From contig PUFA01000003.1 in the NCBI GenBank assembly GCA_003508835.1, positions 24,495,001-24,559,000 on the forward strand: DNA of 64,000 bases, written 5' to 3'. Source of the stretch: Eonycteris spelaea (taxonomy: Eukaryota; Chordata; Mammalia; Chiroptera; Pteropodidae). Both the position numbers and the translations under genes were made by a program. Below the pieces are notes generated by a model that was not told where the DNA came from, searched no databases, and was given only the letters and a program-made list of their open reading frames with translations. Of this stretch, positions 57,435 through 64,000 are shown in pieces (position 1 is the first letter of the stretch; each line of letters starts with the position of its first letter).

Positions 57435-59255
57435 GCAAAATCGATTAGTCACACAAATAACTGTAAAACGTACCCATGTTGAATATTAGAAAGTAAAAAC
57501 ACATTATGTTAAAAAAAATATTCTTATAACTAAATTTTAAAACACTGATGTTGTTGAATAAACTAAAAAAAAAAAAATTGTGTAGACTGTGGGAAACCTT
57601 ACCCCATGAAGATTCTAAGAGGTAGAGAGCAGTGGAAGGGGTGAAGGCAAATACAGTGGTGCCAGGCAATTAGGTGCTTCTAAACTCCCTGGAGGAGTGA
57701 GGTTTTCAAATAGCATTCCCCGGCCTCCTGTACTGTGCCCAGAATGATAGGTGACATGTCAGGAGTAATAAAGAAAAATGGCAGTGTAACTACAAACGGA
57801 AGAAACACGTCTTTCGTGCATTTCCATCCTGTCAGCAGTTTTCTGTCAGACTAATGGGATCATATGAATAATTTTGTTTTCTCTAATAGGAACCAAAAAA
57901 TATATAATCTCATCAGGCTTTTATATCATTCTATGAAAAAACGTGAATACTAACACGATGAAAAGAGAAGATAAGCAATAAAAATACAAGTAAGTGGAAT
58001 GTTTGTGGACATGATTATTTTAGATATTCATATGGCATCTGTGATAAGAATGTTGTTTCTGCCTGCTCTTCTGTACTTGATGAACTATGGATAGTTATCC
58101 GAGAATGGCAGGCATCTTTGTCTTCCGATGTTTTTATATTGGGAAAGGAATGTGTCTCCTAGACTTACACGTGTTGCTTTATTTATTTATTTCACTCAGC
58201 CGTGTATTTGTGAGCTTTCAGTCTGCTCCCATGGCATAATCCAAATGACTTGGACAATTTGTAATTGTCAACTTTGGAGATGAGAACAGGAAGGGACCCT
58301 GCAGCCCTAAAAACATCAATTCAAGCTCTGAAATCGTCTTTTAAAATTATTCCAGCCAGTGTCCTCCTTTTTTTTTTTTTCCAAAATTGTTTGTGAAATT
58401 TTATCTGGCTTTGGCCTATGGTATTAGACATGTTATTCATAAGCTGAGTTGAAATCCAAAACTGGATCAACCATAATTCATATACTACAGTGGATGCATA
58501 TAATAAGTATTTAATAAACACTGGTCAAAATTAAGTCAGTTGAATGGAACTGAACTGAACTGAAAAATTGAAGACTTGTGTAGTGCAGCAAATCTGAACA
58601 TTCCGTTAAAAACAGACAATCCCATCGTGTGCCCGGCAGCGTCATGCCCTGCCCCGCATCACAGAGCGTAGGTGTACGAGTTACTGCGTGCTTAACCGGG
58701 CACATATTCAAACACGGAAAGGTTGCTTTTGGTGCATAATGTCATTGTGAGTTTCCTGTCTTTGTAACTCAAAAAATACGGGCCTTCACAAACCAAGGAG
58801 AAAGGGATGAATTATCGAACAATGGTGTTGAGCAAATTGGCTCACTACCTGGGGGGACAAAAAAAATCCTCACGTTAGATTTTCACCTCAGACCGCACAA
58901 TGAAATTAATTCCAGCTGCTGTTAAACAGTGACCTGTAAAGAGAAGAATCATCAAAACTGCAGGCGCATCTTTGGATTGGGGTTGGTGGGAGGAGCTGGG
59001 TAAGGAGCAGAGGCACTCGTTTACTGCATTCTTCTCCGTTGCCTTTGAAAAAACAATAAGCGACGGCCATGCATAATTTTCAAAAGGAGAAGAAAATGTA
59101 GGCAAATATTTTATTGGCCTTGGGGTATTAAAAGACTTTTAAAACCTAAAAGCAATGGAAGTAATACCAGGAAAATAAATCAATAAATTTGCCCCAACTT
59201 CTGTGTCAATAAAAGCATCCCATGTGAAAGATGCATGGTGAACTGGGGAAATGCT
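57435..59255. other. Repeat-poor sequence with enhancer-like texture
   Basis: No gene recognised. 57960-59110 has high-complexity sequence, a cluster of CpGs at 58622-58705 (CGTGTGCCCGGCAGCGTCAT region) and three tandem GAACT-type units at 58548-58562. A T14 run lies at 58368. Possible conserved non-coding DNA. Confidence 0.35.
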
Positions 59256-59259
59256 TGGA

Positions 59260-59770
59260 ACAAATATTACAAAGCATCAATAGTGTTGGTTTATAAAGAA
59301 CAATTAAAACTTTTTGTAAAATACACCCTTAAATTAGAAAAAGCATAAAATAGATGTTGCATAGAATATAATTAAAAAACGGATAAAGTTATAAGTAAAC
59401 ATACAATTGTTGTGCCAGAATGTTTATCATACTCTACTTATAATATCCAAAAATTCAGGACTTACCTCAATGTGCAATAAAATGTTAAGTGGACTATTGT
59501 TTGAAGAATATATACAATGGTGTGGGGATATTCTAATTATGTAAGTGTAAAAAGGGCTTCGAACCAAAAATACAAAACATTTAATGTAGTAAAACATATG
59601 TGCTTATGTTTTTATGTGCACATGGATGCAAGAAAATGTTTAGAGGGAAGTATATCAAAAATATTAGCAGTGCTCCTCTTGCTTGTGAGATTACTGTCAT
59701 TTTATTGTCTTTCTATGTTGTCCCTTCTGTTTTTCCACCAAAAGCACATGTTATTTTATAATTAGAAAAA
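59260..59770 (+). repeat. L1M LINE 3' region
   Basis: TTTGTAAAATACACCCTTAA, TTATAATATCCAAAAATTCA, CAATAAAATGTTAAGTGGAC, ATATATACAATGGTGTGGGG, ACATGGATGCAAGAAAATGT and ATCAAAAATATTAGCAGTGC follow the end of an L1M. Ends near an A-rich stretch at 59766. Confidence 0.6.
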
Positions 59771-59774
59771 ATAA

Positions 59775-60890
59775 AAGAAGCATTTATTTTACCCTGGGTC
59801 TTCTTTTCTTACCAAAAAATGCTACATATTAAGTTTAATGTTTTTAACTAGATAAAACACTGTGGAAACTATGAATGAAACTTTGAATAAACATGATTTC
59901 TGTGCATCTAACGTTCATGGATTTCTGGTTTAACGCAGAGAATAAAGACAGCGAACCGATTTAATTTTCGCCTGAACCATTTAATATGTAGGCCCACTCT
60001 CCCTTCTCAGTATCATCTCCTCTCCTGCGGGTTTGCTTATTTATTTATTTATTTTTAAAGCAAAGTGCTAGCTGATACGGGACACTTTGAGAGTGTAAAT
60101 TGAACTTTTTTGAAATAGATCATGTCTGTTTTTCACATCCTTTGGAAATTTTTAAATGGAATAGGGGGAACAAATAGCTGAAAGGGAGGCCTTAGGGATA
60201 AGTTCTGATACATTTTTCTTCATCAGGGATGTAGAGTTAGATGCACATTATAATTTTTTTTTTCTCATCATTTGGACAAGTTCTTCATCCATTAATTGAA
60301 TTCTTTCTACTCTGGGTATACAACATCTATATCATTCCTAAATAAATACGAGTCATCCCCGTGCCTGCAGTCAGTTCACGTCTTTCTTTAATAGTTTCAT
60401 TTCTTGCCTTCCTGGTCCCTCGATACCGTCATCGTCTTCTAGTGTGTTTTGTTTTTTGTTTGTTTGTTTTGGGGAGGGACTTGGGAGGAGTGTTTGTTTT
60501 TTCACTAGAGAAGAAATATGGTTGGGAAGGTTAAAGAAATAGACTTAAAGATCCGAAACTGATAGAAGTCATTATATTCCATACTCGTTAAAAAAAAAAA
60601 AAAAAAAGCAGTCAGCCATTGAATCTGGGTTGGGTCCACGCTTGAATAAATGGCTTTCCCTATGTAATGCCTCAAATGTGATTATTACTCAGTGATTGTT
60701 TCCAGTAATCATTTTCCAGATACCCTTCTTGCAAATGTAAATACTCCTGAAAATGGACTAAAATTGATTACTAAAACTTTGGCGTGCATAACTTAAAATC
60801 TCTCTCTACTCACATAGGAGATAAGTTTTTCTTTAGTATCTCAGTTTTATCAGTAAAACCCAGAACGAGAGATTCTCCGAGGGCAGGGAG
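59775..60890. other. Single-copy sequence
   Basis: No gene recognised. (TTTA)n at 60036-60054, a TTTG-rich run at 60447-60470 and an A19 run at 60589-60607. Confidence 0.45.
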
Positions 60891-60899
60891 GGGCAACAA

Positions 60900-61180
60900 A
60901 GGACAGACCTTACAAACTTTGTAACATGCTACCGGGCAAGCCCCACACATACCCTGGCAATATGCCCAGGGCACTCTTACCCGCTGACGTCAGCATTGTC
61001 AGAAGGTGGGACGGGAAGAGCCAATTCCGGGTGACAGCCGCAGGAGGGGCAGTAGTAGCCCCTGCTGCCCACTGCCTCTGTACCGTGAGTGCCGGATTCA
61101 TCCGTGGAAGTTTGGCCATCTGTAGAGCAGCCAGATATGAGCCTGGGATCAGCTTCTTTATCAAAATAGGAAGGGAATGA
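60900..61180. promoter_or_regulatory. GC-elevated segment with a consensus CRE
   Basis: A perfect cAMP response element TGACGTCA lies at 60985-60992, within GCTGACGTCAGC. The segment carries about ten CpGs, and a donor-like ACC/GTGAGT lies at about 61081-61089. Overlapping 84-codon frames open on both strands and are not supported. It could be a small promoter or enhancer; no TATA box or repeat is seen. Confidence 0.3.
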
Positions 61181-61184
61181 CAGT

Positions 61185-63275
61185 GAGACCGCTGATGAAA
61201 AAGTCATATTTTGACAGCCCTGGCCTTTTCTCTACGAAAACAATAAAATGTGAACTGCAGAACGTGATCCACTAACAGAAAACAAGACCACCTCTAATGG
61301 TGTTTTTGGTAAACGGTGGCTGTTTTCCCACCTTAGGTCTTGAGGAAAGCTCTCGGCAAACCTAGAGAAAGGGATAAGTTTTCCCCATTGCGAAGGATGA
61401 CCACACACACATCAATGTAATTCATGTAATGCATCCATCTCTGACACCCTTTCCGAGCCATGCACTGGGGCAGAACCATATACCTTGTCCGAGGGCAGGT
61501 AATGAAACATAATGACATCTTTTCCTACTCCATTTCAGCTCCTTCACAATGGCTGCTAATAAAGATGCATGGCTTCTAGGTTTCCATCTGTTTCTCAAAA
61601 GTAAACACTGCATTGTGTTTTCCCCTTTGGTTCACTCTCAGCCTTGAAGAAGATGTCCTGGGAAAGATGAACCAACCTTGGGCTGACTTCTAACTGCTTT
61701 CACGAGGCTGGACGTCAACACTTCTGATAGTACTTCCTGATCTCTCGTTTCCAAATAACATAGTTGTTTTTTTAAAAGTACAAAGGAACTATAGTAGTCT
61801 TGCTAGCAAGCCAACAGAATCGAGCCTTGTTCGCAGAGTGCCCTTGGATTCCAGTGTGTGTGATTTAACTTCAGGTTGTTTATTTTCTGTTTAATCCAGG
61901 AGACTCCAGAGGGTGGGTCAAGGATCTGAATGCAAGGGTTGAAAAGAACTTGGAGAAGTTTTGATTTGGGAACCCACGCACAAATTAGAAATTATTATCT
62001 ACTTTACGATACTATTATCTTGAGTGTTTACAAGGATGAGCCTTTGAATGTAATCATTCTCTAAGGCTTTCATGCCATAACGATTTAGTATTAATGTTTT
62101 GGGGGACTTTAAAACTAAACAACAGTACTAACACCTAATGTTGCCAAAGCAAATAGCATAGGTATATTGGCCTTCTGTTCCTTCTCCTCAGAAGCCGTTG
62201 AGTCCAATCAACTGAACTTCTACTAAGAACCTCAAACAGGGAAACTTAGAAGACACAGTTGACTCTCAGTAATTTCCCCCTTCCCCTGGCATGGAAGCAG
62301 CATTTATGGGAAGAATTTTTACGTGAATAATTTTAAGCCAATATAATTCACTTGTATGTGATACTGGAAGGGGATCCAGACTTTGGGCTTATTTGGCTGT
62401 GACAACAAGGCCACTGTGCAGACAGCGACAGTAAAGGAGTAACTACAGCTGAGGAGAGAGCAGCGCCAGGGCCTGCCATGTGCAAGGAGCAGGGGTGAGC
62501 AAAGGATGCTGGTGGGAGCCCACAGTCAGTCCAGAGGTAAAAAGATGTCTTCATCTGTAACAGCATTGGCAGGTGTCCCATCTTTAGAAACAGAAGGTTG
62601 CCAATAAGAATAGCATTTCAGCTTTTCCCATAGGAGAACAAATATTTAGGGCTCTCCAAAGCCACCAAAGTCCCAATCTGCTTCAGAGAGGCAGGATGGA
62701 CAGACACATCCTCCACAGGCAAAGGTAGTATGTTGTTCCCAATTTTCCTCATAGTTAAAAATTCATAAAAATATTCAGAGTTAAAGAGACTGTAGATACT
62801 GGAGACACAAAACTAAGGTCCAGTGGTTACTCAAAGACCTCTGAATGAGCCTCCTTTGTAACACAAGCCCTCCATTCGGTTCATTAAGAACAAGCTTCCT
62901 TTATCTAAGGAATGTTTCATAATCATTTAAAGATTTTCTTATTTTCGTCAAGACTTTTGGGGCCATTCATAATACATATAAACTCTTGTAAGTGTGTTGG
63001 TATTACAGAAAATACATGGGCATGTGTGTGTGTGTAGAGACACACACACAGACAAGTTTATTAGCCTCTATCCTATTACAGAGAGCATTCATAAGAAGAG
63101 CATAGAGACCTGTCATATATCACTTGTCCTGCCCGTTTTATTTCTGCTTCTTAAAACCCACCTCTCTATAGATACTAGAAAGGAAGAATGAAGTTCCTTA
63201 TGATCAGACACCTATGAGATTTACAGTGAGTTTTTTGTTGTTGTTGAATTACAACCAGTAAGGCAAAGGCATTAA
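61185..63275. other. Single-copy sequence
   Basis: No gene or repeat recognised with confidence across about 2.1 kb, apart from the short tract at 63023-63052. Confidence 0.45.
63023..63052. repeat. (TG)n-AGAGA-(CA)n hairpin tract
   Basis: About 13 bases of TG alternation, AGAGA, then about 12 bases of CA alternation. The two arms are reverse complements and can form a small hairpin. Confidence 0.85.
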
Positions 63276-63279
63276 TGCT

Positions 63280-63455
63280 GCGTGATAGGATCACTTAATC
63301 CTCAGTGCCTACTTTCCTTGTCTTTAAGGAAGGATAATACTAGCTCCGAACCTACCTCACAGAGTTGTTGTGAAGATCAAATGAGATACTGCATGGAAAA
63401 GGCTTGGGATGGTGCCTGACACATACTAAACTCTTGAAACGTTGTAGTATTATTA
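63280..63455 (+). repeat. MIR SINE, 3' half
   Basis: TCACTTAATCCTCAGTGCCT, TTAAGGAAGGATAATACTAG, AACCTACCTCACAGAGTTGT, TGTGAAGATCAAATGAGATA, ATGGTGCCTGACACATACTA and GTAGTATTATTA match the MIR 3' half. Confidence 0.85.
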
Positions 63456-63459
63456 GCGT

Positions 63460-64000
63460 GCAATGCGTAAATTACACAAGAGATGAATTATCAATGAATC
63501 AAGTAAGAATTAAAGCCGAATTAATAAATATGCATTATGTACTATATGGACTTACTACTCTAGAAAACCCATGTCTATTAGAGGACCTCAGTTCATACTC
63601 CAGTAAATGTTTATTAGTTAACTAAGTGGACCACGGAAAGTCAGGGTTAGCCTATTATTCTGTTTTCACTAGGCTGGATCTAGGAAAATTTAGGCAGGAA
63701 GAATGCAATCATTCAAATTGGGACCTGTCCAGACATGAGGTTAAAGATATCTATTTATAAATCGTGACTTCAGTAATTAAGGTACACGCATAGGCTCATG
63801 CATGCTAAAATGACATTTTGTTAATAGACTATCCTGGCAGTTTGGGGTGTTCTTTTAAGCTTTTTAGCAGCAACAAGCTGCTTCCTAGTCAGGAATCTTA
63901 AAATAACTATGTCATTACATAAACATTCTACATCCACCTTATGCCAACCCGTGTTCTGTTTCTTTTGGAAGAGAATGAAATGAGATGAATAGACATGACC
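63460..64000. other. Single-copy sequence
   Basis: No gene or repeat recognised to the window end. Confidence 0.45.

Overview
The window looks like intergenic or deep-intronic DNA from a placental mammal. I found no open reading frame that behaves like a real protein-coding gene. The longest frames lie in simple repeats, in old retroelements, or cross repeat boundaries without a recognisable domain. The organism call rests on many diverged copies of repeats shared by placental mammals: MIR, L2, L1M, MER5A and MLT1/MLT2-type LTRs. I saw no Alu, B1/B2, PRE1, Bov-tA, equine ERE or carnivore tRNA-Lys SINE, so I cannot name the order. Repeat names come from my memory of consensus sequences, not from a search.

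Layout. 1-13 kb: AT-rich single-copy sequence with sparse MIR/L2/L1 fragments, a promoter- or LTR-like GC segment near 8.65-9.0 kb and a possible conserved element near 11 kb. 13-20 kb: a cluster of ERVL/MaLR-class LTRs (two MLT2-like, one MLT1-like carrying a long GA tract, one further LTR) plus a GATA microsatellite. 20-35 kb: L1M, L2 and MIR fragments, two long GGAA arrays, a full-length degenerate 5S rRNA pseudogene (minus strand, 26833-26950), and a solo LTR inserted into an older L1M. 35-43 kb: a CG/CA tract with Z-DNA character, the most CpG-dense segment of the window (about 36.0-36.65 kb), and a long repeat-poor stretch rich in homeodomain-type motifs (about 40.1-42.4 kb) that is the best enhancer candidate. 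43-48 kb: AT-rich remnants of antisense L1. 48-64 kb: single-copy sequence with scattered MIR/L2/L1M/LTR copies.

The most striking feature is a near-perfect inverted repeat at 51727-51968: two 86-base arms matching at 85 positions around a 70-base spacer, flanked by TA. The surrounding repeats are strongly diverged, so this structure is either young or maintained. It fits an unclassified TA-targeting MITE or a single inverted-duplication event.

Because there are no genes, there is no operon or pathway logic. Any function here would be regulatory (enhancers, non-coding transcripts, chromatin structure).
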